In this document: positions 1-11,344 of the stretch, piece by piece
Position numbering within the stretch: the first letter of the stretch is position 1
How the letters are laid out: every line of letters begins with the position of its first letter
Assembly (NCBI GenBank): GCA_015680685.1
Contig: MNCI01004529.1
Span: 231,241-295,240 of the forward strand
Source of the DNA: Gnetum montanum
Taxonomy: Eukaryota; Streptophyta; Gnetopsida; Gnetales; Gnetaceae
Direction: 5' to 3'
Length of the DNA: 64,000 bases
Notes under the pieces: model-generated
What the model was told of the DNA's origin: nothing
Database searches by the model: none
What the model saw: the letters and a program-made list of their open reading frames with translations, nothing else
Program-made: the position numbers and the translations under genes

Positions 1-112
1 CTAACTAATCTAAGCTAGGAGGAAAAGGGTAAGAAAATCTAATCTAGCCTAAGTGCGACGAGCAACCAATTCCTTGATCAACCGTACACATCTTGGACCT
101 CATGCACGACTG

Positions 113-232
113 CCACTGGGACTACCAAGCATAGGCCTAGGTACGCCACTGGGATTACCAAGCGTAGACCCCAAATACACCACTAGGTTACCAAGTGTAG
201 ATCCCCCTAGCTACACCACTGGGCTACCAAGC
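113..232. repeat. Four-copy minisatellite in LTR-1 R/U5
   Basis: Four units of about 32-36 bp each begin with CCACTGGG or CCACTAGG and continue with a TTACCAAGC-like core. They start at 113, 145, 180 and 216. A larger duplication brackets them: the stretch at about 53-92 recurs at 302-343, and the stretch from 246 recurs from 347. The same core occurs once to three times in the R/U5 of other LTR families in the window. Confidence 0.85.
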
Positions 233-630
233 AGTCACACTTAAATGCTCGTAATCAAGTCGTACTCGTTCTGCTTCTAGGAGTTTAAGGGTGAGAGACT
301 AGTTGTGATGAGTAACCGATTCCTTGACTAGCCGTACACATCCGTAGATGCTCGTAATCAAGTTGTACTCACACCGCGCTACGAAAGCAATAAATAACAT
401 TAAATAAATAACAAATAAATAAACTAAGTGAATGCTACAATGATGAAGTAATCTCGATCTTTATTGCTGGTCATGTGCATGTCCAAGTACGGCACACGCG
501 AATAAAGACACCGTACAATCACATTCACCACACTGTGGGCAGACACGGGAAAAATTCTAACTCTGGAGGGATCAAACTGCTAGAGCTTCGCTACTCTAAA
601 ACTGGGATCCCAAATAAGGGAGAGCCGCCT

Positions 631-640
631 CTTATTTATA
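631..640 (-). promoter_or_regulatory. TATA box of LTR-1
   Basis: The minus strand reads TATAAATAAG followed by GGCGGCTCTCCC. The same TATA box and flank occur in the related LTR at about 30241-30262. It lies just downstream (minus strand) of the CG-rich palindromes, as expected for a U3 core promoter. Confidence 0.7.
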
Positions 641-657
641 GACATGGCGGTGGACTG

Positions 658-740
658 CGATATCGCGTACGCGATATCGTAGGGGAAGATGTGATATCGC
701 GTCGGCTGCGATATCCCGTACGCGATATCGCGGCCTGCGC
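658..740. promoter_or_regulatory. CpG-rich palindrome array in LTR-1 U3
   Basis: 658-679 is a perfect 22-bp palindrome, CGATATCGCGT followed by its reverse complement. A diverged second array with the words GATATCGCG and TACGCGATATCGCG follows at about 692-740. CpG is nearly absent in neighbouring DNA, so the retained CpGs stand out. The related LTR at 30154 has the same palindrome at 30202-30221. Confidence 0.8.
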
Positions 741-1228
741 AAACCGCGTCTCATCAGAGGTCCACTGCAAGTTGATTGCTAAATGCACCCCTTCATAGTG
801 AGTGTAAATATCCCATTGGAAGCATGTCCGTAGATAGGAAGCAGTGCTTTCTAAATAACTGGTGATCAATAGAATCAGGGTGACTTCCAAAGCCTATTGC
901 GAGCTCGCTATGCAAAGCACCCCCTCGTAATGCATTGTAAATCTAAAGCTTGAAGTCTTCTAATCACTTGGAAGCCTCCATGCAAGTGTGGATGTGCACT
1001 ATCGATTGCAATAGGACTTCCGGAAGGGACTATAAGGTTGCTACTAGATGCATGTCCTCGTACTATTTAAATATCCCACTGGAAGCACATCCGTAGATTA
1101 GAAATATTAGTTTCCAAGTAACTGGTGATCAATTAAAGCAAGGTGACTTCCAAAAGCAACTACATGTCAGATGTGAGCCATAGGTTTTGAAGAGGATGTG
1201 AAACACATCAACTCACATCCCGCTTAAA

Positions 1229-2099
1229 AAAAATTATATATATAGCCAACAAATAGAAAATAATAATTGAGGTTTCAGATTGTGGCCTTGTGGGTAGTTG
1301 AAAAGAAGTAGAAAAAGAAGGTTTGCGGTAATTTCAAAGGTGTGTATGGAGGTTGATTTTAATTTGTAAGTTATCTTTAACATTTTTAATGTTTGTAGAA
1401 TGCGAAATTATTTTTTGAGTTAGTGTTCAAAAATCATTATGGTTTAGATGTGAGGATGGTAAGAGCATGCTAGTTTCTGGTAAACAACATGGCAACAAGA
1501 AATACAAGACTTAGCAAATGGTCCTTTTTCACAAAATGAAATGAGATAGGCCTATTTCTATGATAATGCCTTTGCTTGAATATATAGAGAAAGAGTGGAT
1601 GATTTTATTACAAGCAAATAAAGAAATGCAATGTTTCCATGTGAATTCTTCCATAGGAAGAAAAACTAACAAAAATGGGAAAAGGGAACTCACTCCCAAG
1701 CAAATCACTACACCTATTGTACAAGGTAGGTTTTCTTAAATTTCTGAAGTCCTCAATAATGTTTATTATATATTTTGTATGTTGCATATTTTTGAAGTCC
1801 TACTTGATGTCCATGTATATACATGAATTAATTATCATTTTTCGTATGGCCCAAATGTTATTGTAGGGGTGGCACCTAGGGAGTGAAAAAAAATAGGACT
1901 GGTAGAAAGACTAGTTGCCAATGTAATTTCATCATATGCATTATGCGTGGAACTGAGCATGTTGCATGCATTATATATAAAGAAATGAATCATGTTGACA
2001 TGTCGGAAGCTTATTATCATAGCTTGCTTGGTTCCATGTTAGATAGAAGAGATGCTTAGTCAATACATATTTCCCTTGAGATACATCAAAAGATAGTGT
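1229..2099. other. Non-coding AT-rich stretch
   Basis: I see no recognisable domain here. The stretch may include the decayed N-terminal part of the MULE transposase that follows, because transposases of this kind usually have a DNA-binding region upstream of the catalytic core. No zinc-binding pattern can be read. Confidence 0.4.
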
Positions 2100-4060
2100 T
2101 ATTATGGAACCAAGGATTTCTAGTAGGTATGATTTATGAGAGATATATTAAGGATCTATTCAATGAAGGGCAAAAATTCAAGGTGTCTCTGAATAGGGAC
2201 ATGTTTGTTCTTGAAAAAGGACATTTACAATATTTGCAAAGATGTTATAATGCAAAAAAAAGTGCGTGATAAAATTAGCATGAGGTTATGGTACCAAAGC
2301 ACCATAGATTTCTTCTTTTGCTATTAAGAGGAGAACATTGAATAGTTTATCCAATAATCATTGAGTTGCAATTGCCATGGATGCTAACAAAGATGATAGG
2401 TCTATCTCATAACAACATACTTGCCATGGATTCAACCTTCAACACCAACAAAATATGGAGTAAGTAAATAATTGGGGTATTTTTAAGAAACTGGGTATCA
2501 AGAATATTTTGTGTTGCAACTGGCTCATTTTTCTAATAAAAATGGTATTTTTATAAATAGCTCCATCTTCACATAGTCATGGCTTTTGATTCATACTACA
2601 ATGGAATACCTGTAGCATGGGTGATCTCCTCCAGGGTTACAGAGAGGGACGTCATAGCTTGGCTATCTAAATTGCTGAGAAGATGCAAGTCCCAAGAGCT
2701 GTGATGGACAATACATGCATTCATGTTAGATCATTCAAAAGCTTAAATGAATGTTGTAAGGTAACAGTTATAACATTGAATTTTAGTTTCTTATTTTAAA
2801 TCTTAGCTCAAAACATGGAGATATTAGAATTGAATGTAAAACATTATGTGAAATATTCAAGTTTGTATTTGGTTGTCATAGTTTTCTATGCATTTGGCAT
2901 GTATGGAGGGGATGGAGGAAGAACTTGGCAACAAAGGTTAGAGATTCTACAACGAGAAAGGCTATGGAATCACATCTAAACTTTATTATGAATGGATGCA
3001 AAACTTCTATGGATGTAGTTGTGGAAATTAACAAGTTTGTCAATGATCATCAATAGAATGTTCACTTCACTAGTTACCTAAAGAGCCAATTGATAAACGG
3101 AGATAAATTTCATAAGTACATATCGATTACAATTTACTATAGTTAGATAGCATGTTCTTTTTTTTTTGTTGAGGGTTCAAAGGCTCATTTCTTATGGATG
3201 TGGGAAAAAGCCTATCATGATATTCCTCGTGCTCGACAACACACAAACAATGTTGTGGAGTCCTATCATGGATTTTTAAAAGGAAAATTCTTGAGAGATA
3301 TTAGAAATAGGAAATACCATTGAATTGATTGGCTTATATGGAATTTGACAAAGGTACAACTATATTACTAGAATAATGTCAAACTTAAAGCTGCAGGATA
3401 TCTAATAAATAGAAAGGATAGAGAAATCAATAAGAAGTCATTAGAAAAGGCAATTGAAATTTGTGATGATGATAGCAAATAAGTACTGGATGAAGAAGAT
3501 GAATATCTTGTGCGTAGTCAAATTTCTTTGAAATAGGATACTTGGTACAAGGTATCTAAGGTGCTTTCCTTTAGTATTTTTTGTGAGTGTAGATGGTCCA
3601 ACTCGGTCATTTTGCAAGCATTTAACGAAAGTTTTGATATTATTCAAAGAATATAGGAGTGCATATAAGTTCTTCTTCAAAGATGAGTATTTTGATTCAA
3701 GACTTCCTTTTGAGCTAAACTCATTTATGCCTCATGAATTTCCAAGCTGTGAAGAGGCATCATAGTTAGGGATGATACTAGAGACATTTGAATCAATGAC
3801 CAGGAAATCGAATATCAAAGAAGTACATAGTACGACAGTATCTTTCCATGAGTAGAATAAAACAGGTGTTCAGAAATTAGATGAGCAATTCAAAGCATTC
3901 AAGGACAATGCAAATGAAAGCTTGATAGAAAAAATAACAAAAATAAAAAAGGCATTAAAATTTTTTGCAAAGAATATGCCCACAAATAAAGAGAGTGTTC
4001 TTGATCTTGAAAAATATGTTGAGCAAATTCGGTTTAAGTTTTTGTTCTGAGTAAATCAAA
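2100..4060 (+). pseudogene. MULE (Mutator-like) transposase remnant with SWIM zinc finger
   Basis: The product would be a DDE transposase that binds element ends and cuts and pastes DNA in the nucleus. Readable in order are: DIYNICKDV and KISMRLWYQ before the core; LAMDSTFNTNK with the first catalytic Asp (about 2423-2455); VMAFDSYYNGIPVAWVISSR (about 2580-2636); FMLDH, where the family has its second Asp; FLCIWHVWRGWRKNL (from 2882); and NNVVESYHGFLKGKF (about 3250-3290). A SWIM finger follows, C-E-C-R-W at 3582-3596 and C-K-H-L at 3613-3624, separated by a one-base frameshift. Two introns fit GT..AG, 2460-2560 and 2761-2881. Stops (including a TGA after KSQEL) and frameshifts show it is dead. 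The family is well supported. The exact subfamily (FAR1-like or Jittery-like) is not determined. Confidence 0.8.
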
Positions 4061-5739
4061 ACAATTTGCCAAGTAATAAAAGATTGTCAGGTTGGGACAG
4101 TCCTACTAAAAATTGACACCAAAATCCATCTAATTCAAAATGTCATAGAAAATTGTTTATAGAAGATAGAGACACATTCTAGGTCCATTGACCTATATTT
4201 GAATATGTAATTTATGATTGATAATTGTAAGAATGTAACATTTGTTATTTTTAACTTGCAGAATGTAATGAAGATAGCCAAGGTTGTAACTAGAACTCAT
4301 CTCCCTCACAATCAAATATGCAGTAGTTGAATGCCTAGGTTGCATGATAGAGAGAATTTTATGTCATTAGCTAACTTTTGGATTGCGCAAAGCACAGAAA
4401 TTTTGTCTCAAATGCTAAAAGTTTTATCTTGCTATGTTCTTTGTTTGTAATTTTTTGAACATCTCAACAGTAATTGAAACTAATATAAAAATTGAAAAAT
4501 GTTTCTATCTATTTTTCTGGTTTATACAAATTTTTTTTGGCAAACTACGAGGTTGTTATGAATAGCAACCACTCACACCATTAATATCTACATTTTGCAT
4601 GATGCTTGCAATTTGTTTCTATGACTACATGTGACCCACATGAAGCTGTTAACTAAAACCAAAACTAGAAAGTGTTTCTTAATATTGCAAGCTTATGTGA
4701 TTCACAACATTGCAATTTACTTTGGCTAACTGCAAGACTGGTGCAAAACATAAGAAGTCCCATTAATATTCTTCAACTTGTAAGTACCTACTGATCACAG
4801 TATCCAAAAAAATTGCACATCGCAGCATGCCATGCAAAACACACATTTCTATTTCAAACTGTGTGAGATTATTGCTTCACGCATGATCCTTGCATTGTCC
4901 TATATGACTACGGTTTGCAGTATTTATTACACAACACATGCATCAAAGTTATATTGTTAGTTGAATGTAATTCGCATAAGCTTACATCATGCATAACATG
5001 TGAAAAATAAAAATAGGGCCTTTGCGAAAACAACACATTTCAACCGTTGCAACCAAGCCTGCAACAAACTACATAGATGCAAAGCACACCAAGTAGGACA
5101 TTGCCATCACTGCTAGAGAAATTAGACAAGAGAAACAGTTGATGCCTACAACAATGACGAGTAGGGTGTGTTAAAGACTATGAATTTTTTAATTTATTTT
5201 GTCAATTTTATCATCCTAGGGTTTTCTACGACATCATGAAAAGAAAAAAATTGAAAGAGGTTGCATATGTAGACTTCTAGGACTTCTTTGTTTCATTACT
5301 CATGCCTCTTGGCATTACAAATTTATTTGTAAATTGAAGTTAATTTTCAAGACAAGCACAATTTTGTGGACTACACTGTGGTTGTGGGGTAGAGTTACTG
5401 TGAATCCAATACTGTGTTAGTTTACCAAAGATAACCAATATGGGATTTATAAGGGTATGTTTGGTAACATGTGTTAGTTGATGCCTTGTTCAAAGATTTG
5501 AATGTCTGTAAGGGAAAATAGTGATAGCTAAGGTTGTTTGGAATATGTCTAAATTTCATGTGTCTCTTTTGTTTGAGGTATTAATTGAGTTTATGCTTAG
5601 TTTATGAACAATGGTTCTTGTAATGAGTGATATGTTGTGCCAAGGACTATTTGCTCAAGTTTCAAATGCAATAAGCATTTTTCACTTACATTAGTGATAC
5701 CATCTATTCATTATCATCTTTTCAAGCATGTTCAAATTA
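4061..5739. other. Non-coding region with transposon-end-like repeats
   Basis: No gene is visible. From about 4540 a block begins with ACTACGAGG, followed by many TGCATG, ATGCAAG and CACATGC words up to about 5060. It resembles the blocks at 9239, 10291 and 13655, and may be a decayed terminal or subterminal region of a DNA transposon. Confidence 0.35.
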
Positions 5740-6570
5740 CCTTGGATTCTGTCTCGTTTAAAATGTCATTAGCCACTTCCTCAACTATTAGGATGCATTT
5801 ATTATACACTCTATAAGCATTGCTAATGACTGAATAACCAAGAAAAAAGCCTTCAACTTTATTGTCAATTTATATTAATTTATCTTTTCTTTTCAAACAA
5901 AAGCATTTGCAAGTAATAACTATTAAGTAATTTGCCTTGGATTTATTACCATAATAAAGCTTAGACGATGTCTTTATGATGTTGGATCTAATAAGAATCA
6001 AATTTAAAACATAGTAGGTTGTCTTTATGGCTTCTCCCCAAATTATTTTGGCAAATTTTACTCATGGAATAGGGTTCTTGCCATTTCTTGAAGCACCTAG
6101 TTCTTGTATTTAGTAACTCCATTTTTTTTGAGGTGTTCCAAGAACTAAGATTTAATGCTTAATGCCTTCATTATCACAACACTTAACAAAACTAATAATG
6201 CTAAACTAACCTCCATGATCACTTCTAATCTTCTTGATAAAGTACCCTTTGTATTTAAATCTTGTAATAAAGTTTTTTCTTAAAGGATATGGATTATGCT
6301 TATATTTTTAGCATGTTTCACATACCCTATCCTTATTGGATTGAATATTGGATAGTCCTTCAATGATCTATTTTTTGAAAGCTTAGGCTTTCAAAGAAAT
6401 AAGTGTCCTATTCTTCTATGTCACAACCAGTTGTCTTCTTATGAGCAAATTAAACACTTCAAATTATATCTACTCTATTCACAATTATCAATAATATATA
6501 CATTACTAGCTCTATGTTCCATGAGGATTACTTCATCAATTTTAACATCCTTAATAATTTAATGGTCAAC
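5740..6570 (-). pseudogene. Ty1/copia GAG-pre-integrase and integrase remnant
   Basis: Minus-strand translation in mixed frames gives, from right to left on the map: an HRRIGHLF block like the HRRLGH of the GAG-pre-integrase domain; IRSDHGG with the second integrase Asp; GTPQKKWSY, where copia elements have APRTPQQNGVVER; FAKIIWGEAIKTTYYVLN; and FFLGYSVISNAYRVYNK near the integrase C-terminus (about 5800-5870). The order matches a copia pol read on the minus strand. No protease, reverse transcriptase or LTR of this copy was found, so it is a fragment. It is much more decayed than the copia element at 56968-61788. Confidence 0.75.
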
Positions 6571-7439
6571 CTAAAACAATACAACAATGCATAATGTAGC
6601 ATAGAACTGATGAAATTGTCGCTAGTACATAGTCAATTTACAACACAGTGGTTCATAAAAGCAGCATGCACAACAAAAATATAGTTTCCAATTATCATGA
6701 ACAATCAAAGAAAAAAAAAGAACTAGCAACATGCATGACTGCTATGCCCAATTGTGCATCACACTTTTTTCTTGTGAAAATGCCAAGGGGTGTAGTTAGA
6801 GTAGGAGGATGCACTTGGCCACTTCATCACTCTAGCTCTGCTAGCTATCCTATGTTTTTTCAGTGCAGCTTTCCTATCCATATCTAATGACTTGTAAAGA
6901 TATTTATCATTTTCTCCAAATATAGTAGACTCTTCCTTCTCCACATACATAACACCATATGGTCTACCTTCCCAAAGAACTCATAGTCTCCAAGCTTCTA
7001 CCTCTTTTTTGAAACATTTTTTTTGTTGGATTTCTAGAACTTTAGCATCTCACCATGAGTATAATAATCAAATGCAATTCTTGATGGCTGGTGTAAAGAC
7101 TTAGGCAACTTTCTTGTGGCTGCAATTTGCAATTTTCTTCATAATTGATATGCAAAAGAAATAATTACCTTGTCATTCAATGCAGGCTTGGGTTTTTCTA
7201 GTTGAAGTTGTTCATTAAGTAGGAGTATTTAAAGATGACAAGTGCTACTATGTAAATTGAAGAAATATAAAAGTTAGACATATATGTTAATTGGTTAGTG
7301 ATTGTAAATAGGACACTTAATGTAGCATTGCAATTATTTATTTTGAGCATTTAACATATGACAATGGCTAGGATGACAACTTAGATATATATTGATTTTT
7401 AATTATTTTTATTTTTTCTGCTTTGCATTTTATCTTCGC
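6571..7439. other. Non-coding stretch between two transposon remnants
   Basis: Short open frames on both strands have no recognisable motif and overlap each other in antisense. I see no gene, RNA or clear repeat here. Confidence 0.4.
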
Positions 7440-8890
7440 AAAGAGGTAGTACACAACCAATTGACCAAAGAAAGTCTAGCAAACTACAAGGGCAAGAGGC
7501 CAATAGGCATACCCAGGGGCAATAGTAGGTTCACTCCCAAGCTATTGCACAAGATGTTTGCAGAGAGCAAGAAGAGATTGGTAGTGCCCATGAGTGACAA
7601 GCATGAGAGGAATGTCAATGTTGGGAGGCACAGTTCAAAACAGCCCTAATACGAAATCCTAAGAACTTCAATTCAATGTTGTAGTTGGTGTGGCCAAAGA
7701 TGCATGACAAGCTCATTGAGCATTGTCTTCAGTTCATCATGGGTGGTGGGTCCAAATATTATGAAGAGGAGGCACATCGCTTCTATGTCTGACATATCTA
7801 AGGTCTAGGATCATTTGTGGTCATCTACATTGGTGATTCTTGGTATCTACTGATAGTGGACATCCTAGCAAACATACTTCACATAGCCATTGGTACATGA
7901 AGGGAACTTTTCACTGCTGCCATGATAGATAAAAAAACACAGTTGCTTTCCATGGTTATGGAGGTGGAGTTAGATGAGACAAGTTGACATTACAAAAACT
8001 TCTTCCTTGAACGAAGAGTTCTTGTGAGGGCTATTCACACCAACCTCCTTGCTATGACTCATCACACATACATCATGTCCTTTACATTGATGATACTACT
8101 TGATTTGGAGGAAGACTATTCCCTCAACTACCCCCACATTCTGATGAGTAAGATGCAAGTCCTAGCCAAAGATGCAGCAACCATTCCATTTCCATCAGTT
8201 ACATCAACTCTTTTTAGGCGTTGGTAGATTTCAACACCTGAACATGATGCGAAGGTGATGCAGATGTTTAATGAGGACCAATTGCCTTAATTGGGCTATG
8301 CATTCTATACAAAATGGGTCCTTAAGACTTATTTTAATGATTTGGTATGGCTCCCTAATCCTCAACTACTAGGGGATGGTGGCAAGGCAGGATGGAATGC
8401 ATTTTATGATGAGGATGATCAACCCCAAGGTATTTGTATTCGCCCACTACAGCAACAATAGTTTGAAGATGGGATTGCTATTTTTCAATACTTGGAGGCA
8501 ATGGAGACTAAGATGAACACACACATAGATGGTCTTGTCTTGAGGATTGATGCATTTGAGTCTCAAATGCATCAATGTTTTTGCCACATGAAGGGGAGAC
8601 AAACGCATCTCACCATTAATTAGGAAATTGTAACTAGTTATACATTTCAGTAGTTTAGGGTAGTGCATAGAGATAGTGGTTCAAGGGAGTTGGTGGATGA
8701 CATTCTTGATCTAGAGTTGATAGCCATACCCACACCAGAGCATGCAATAGAGTCAGTCCTACCAAATCTAGCTCAAATGGCAGATAACCCTGTTGAGCTG
8801 GTTTGATGACATAGTTATTGAGGTAGATTTCATAGAGACAGTGGCTGCAAAAGCAATGGAGGAGGATACTCATGCTGAGGACATTGAATA
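7440..8890 (+). pseudogene. Putative plant transposon protein-like remnant
   Basis: Broken plus-strand frames can be chained: KGKRPIGIPRGNSRFTPKLL (about 7485), a stretch around YYEEEAHRFYV (about 7759), then an open segment at 8024-8227. That segment has a hydrophobic helix, a region like LLLDLEEDYSLN...ILMSKMQVLAKDA, and the ending TIPFPSVTSTLF. The hydrophobic block followed by a helix and LPFPSLIT-like words resembles the plant-only family called putative plant transposon protein, found as an accessory ORF in plant retroelements and MULEs. Downstream are acidic, glutamine-rich stretches ending in AMEEDTHAEDIE and a stop at about 8889. The family call is by pattern only. No catalytic residues are claimed. 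Confidence 0.4.
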
Positions 8891-9238
8891 GTCATTCTTG
8901 ACTATTATTTTGTTTTTTTTGTTTACCATGAACAAAGGTATGGTTATCGTCACAATCCATAAGCTCTTGCTTGACTATTAGACATGTTTATTTGTAATTT
9001 GGTGCCTCATTTCTGTATAGAACATTATGGTTCTTCGTAATTAAAGTTAAAGAGTTTGGCCATTTCTGCATTACATATTATTCATTTTTTCAAAATGAAT
9101 TATTTCAAAGATGCCAAAATAATGAAATAACCTTATCATAACTAAGTAAAATATTAATTACATTCTTCATTTCTATAGTTGGGAAAACAATTCCCCATTT
9201 AAGCTGGTAATATTTGTTCTTTCTATTTAGTCAAAATA

Positions 9239-10275
9239 AGAAATTTAACATACTACAAGGGCATGCAATTCACATACCCTCATAGTGAACAATATCTATT
9301 AAGATGTGCAGGTCACATCCTCACGCACTAGTAAATTCTTGATTCTATTTAGCAATGTAATCACTTGTGAGGTGCACTGTCCATGAATCCTATTGATCAC
9401 ATCTCCCCACATTGATAAAATTAGTTTTTGGTATGTAATGCGAATGAATGTGAGTCGTAATTTCACAATGCATGAGTTTTTTTAACTAGTACCTCACCAA
9501 ACATGCAATTCATAGTTGCTCGCATTGGTAAAAACATGTTTCTATTTAAAACTGCATGCACATGCAAGTTGCATATTACTTGCATGAACTAAGTGCAAGT
9601 AAGGTGCATAATGCATGTACTTGTAGGTGAGCAAGAAAAGTAATATGATAAAATTATGCTAGTTGTAGAAAGGAGGATATGAGAAGCATATTTTGTATAG
9701 AGATTATGACACCTTGCTTGTTCGATGGAAACAATATTAGGAACACATATTGAACCTTGCAAATTATAGATTCCCTTTTTAAATTTTAGAAAATAATAAT
9801 CATAATATGAAACAAATGAACACCATATATATTTCAAATTGGTAACCATGATAAAAATACATTGTTCTCACATGTACAAAAAATTTGCCTTTCATTAAAG
9901 ATGGTGAAGAGGCATTTACATCATAGAATTTTTTTTACATTAGAAATGGCATACGGTCCATGCTCACTACAATCCTCACGGACAAGATTTTGCACACATA
10001 TTTTTGACCATGGTTGGTGAAACACCAAACAACTAAGAATTTCCTCTATCATGGTATTTCGATACGTAAAAACAAAATCATTATTGAATTTTATCTTTTT
10101 TCCAAATACTAAATGATGCATGAACAATATTGTGTATGTGCCACAATCATATCCATTTTCTTGAGAAGGTATGCCTTGCATAGCCATTGTACTTCATTTT
10201 GATAATTACTTCTTTCACTTTCCCTTCACCTTGCAATAAAAAATCACCTTGCAATAAAAAATCAAGAAACCTTGA
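9239..10275. repeat. Tandem segmental duplication, copy A
   Basis: This roughly 1.04-kb unit is followed after a 15-bp junction by copy B (10291-11344), with a period of 1052 bp. The copies align along their whole length, beginning AGAAATTTAACATACT and ending near GAAACCTTGA. They differ by scattered substitutions, mostly transitions. The unit carries the last part of a minus-strand Ulp1-like protease and the non-coding DNA downstream of it. Confidence 0.9.
9921..10190 (-). pseudogene. Ulp1/C48 cysteine protease, truncated duplicate (copy A)
   Basis: The open minus-strand frame of 88 codons contains Q-E-N-G-Y-D-C-G, the Gln (oxyanion hole) and nucleophile Cys block of SUMO-protease-like C48 peptidases. 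Cys is at 10143-10145. Helical C-terminal sequence follows (LFMHHLVFGKKI... and EILSCLVFHQ). The His and Asp part of the active site is missing, because the duplicated unit stops at 10275 and copy B begins beyond it. It cannot be a working protease. The reading frame is better preserved than in copy B, which has a stop at the Gln and Gly to Asp after the Cys. Confidence 0.8.
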
Positions 10276-10290
10276 CTTTCTGTTAAAATG

Positions 10291-11344
10291 AGAAATTTAA
10301 CATACTGCGAGGGCATGCAGTTCACCTACCCTCGTAGTGAAGAATCTCTATTGACATGTGAGGGTCACATCTTCACATAGTGGTAAATTCTTGGTTTTTT
10401 TCAGTGACGTGATCACCTACAAGGTGCACTATAGATGAATCCCGCGGATCGCATCTTCCCACACTAATAAAATTAGTTTATGGTATGTACTATGAATGAA
10501 TGTGAGTCATAGTTTTGCAATGCATGAGTTTATTCAATTGGTGCCTCACCAAACATGCGGCTCGTAGTTTCTCATACTAGTAAAAACATGTTTCTGTTCA
10601 GAACTACATGCACATGCAAGCCACATATTACTCACATGAACTGAGTGCAAGTAAGGTGTGTAATGCATGTACTCGCAGGTAAGCAAGAAAAGTAATATGA
10701 TAAAATTATGCTACTTGTAGAAAGGAGAATGTGATAAGCATATTTTGTGTAGAGATTATGACACCTTGCTTGTTCAATGGAAACAATATTAGGAACACAT
10801 ATTGAACCTTGCAAACTATAGATTCCCTTTTTAAATTTTAGAAAATAATAATCACAATACGAAACAAATGAACACCATATATATTTCAAATTGGCAACCA
10901 TGATAAAAAATACATTGTTCTCACATGTACAAAAAATTTGTCTTTCATTAAAGATGGTGAAGATGCATTTACATCATAGAATTTTTTTTACATCAAAAAT
11001 GGGATACAATCCATGCTTATTGCAATCCTCACAGAAAAGATGCTACACACATATTTTTGACCATGGTTTGTCAAGCAGCAAACAACTAAGAATTTTCCGT
11101 ATCATGATATTTTGATACATGGAAACAAAATCACTGCTGAAATTTATCTCTTTTCCAACTACTAAATGGTGCATGAACAATATTATATACATGTCACAAT
11201 CATATCCATTTTCTTAAGAAAGTATGCCTTGTGTAGCTATTGTACTCCATTTTGATGATGGCTTCTTTTTCTTTCCCTTCACACCTCAATTGTGCTCTTA
11301 GGAATTGAAGAACCACCTTTCAATAAAAAATGAAGAAACCTTGA
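10291..11344. repeat. Tandem segmental duplication, copy B
   Basis: This is the partner of copy A with the same content and order. Copy B is continuous with the rest of the Ulp1-like gene to its right, so B is probably the original position and A the added copy. Both copies begin with an ACTRCRAGGGCATGCA-like word. Confidence 0.9.

Larger units (their letters stand above)
1..1210 (-). mobile_element. LTR of a gypsy-like retrotransposon, minus orientation (LTR-1)
   Basis: Read on the minus strand, this stretch begins TGATGTG at 1210. It has a long U3, a TATA box at 631-640, a polyadenylation signal AATAAA at 460-465, and a repeat-rich R/U5 that runs off the left edge. The bases just beyond 1210 read AAGCGGGATGTGAGT on the minus strand, a polypurine-like tract. 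That would make this the 3' LTR of a minus-strand element whose body lay to the right, although no gag or pol of that element is visible there. The TATA region and downstream bases match a second copy of the family at 30154-30983, in opposite orientation. The left end is outside the window, so no target-site duplication can be tested. A solo LTR is the alternative. Confidence 0.75.

Noticed and set aside
475-798. 107-codon plus-strand open frame in LTR-1
   Set aside because: It spans the TATA box and CpG palindromes in antisense. The related LTR at 30154 does not keep it.
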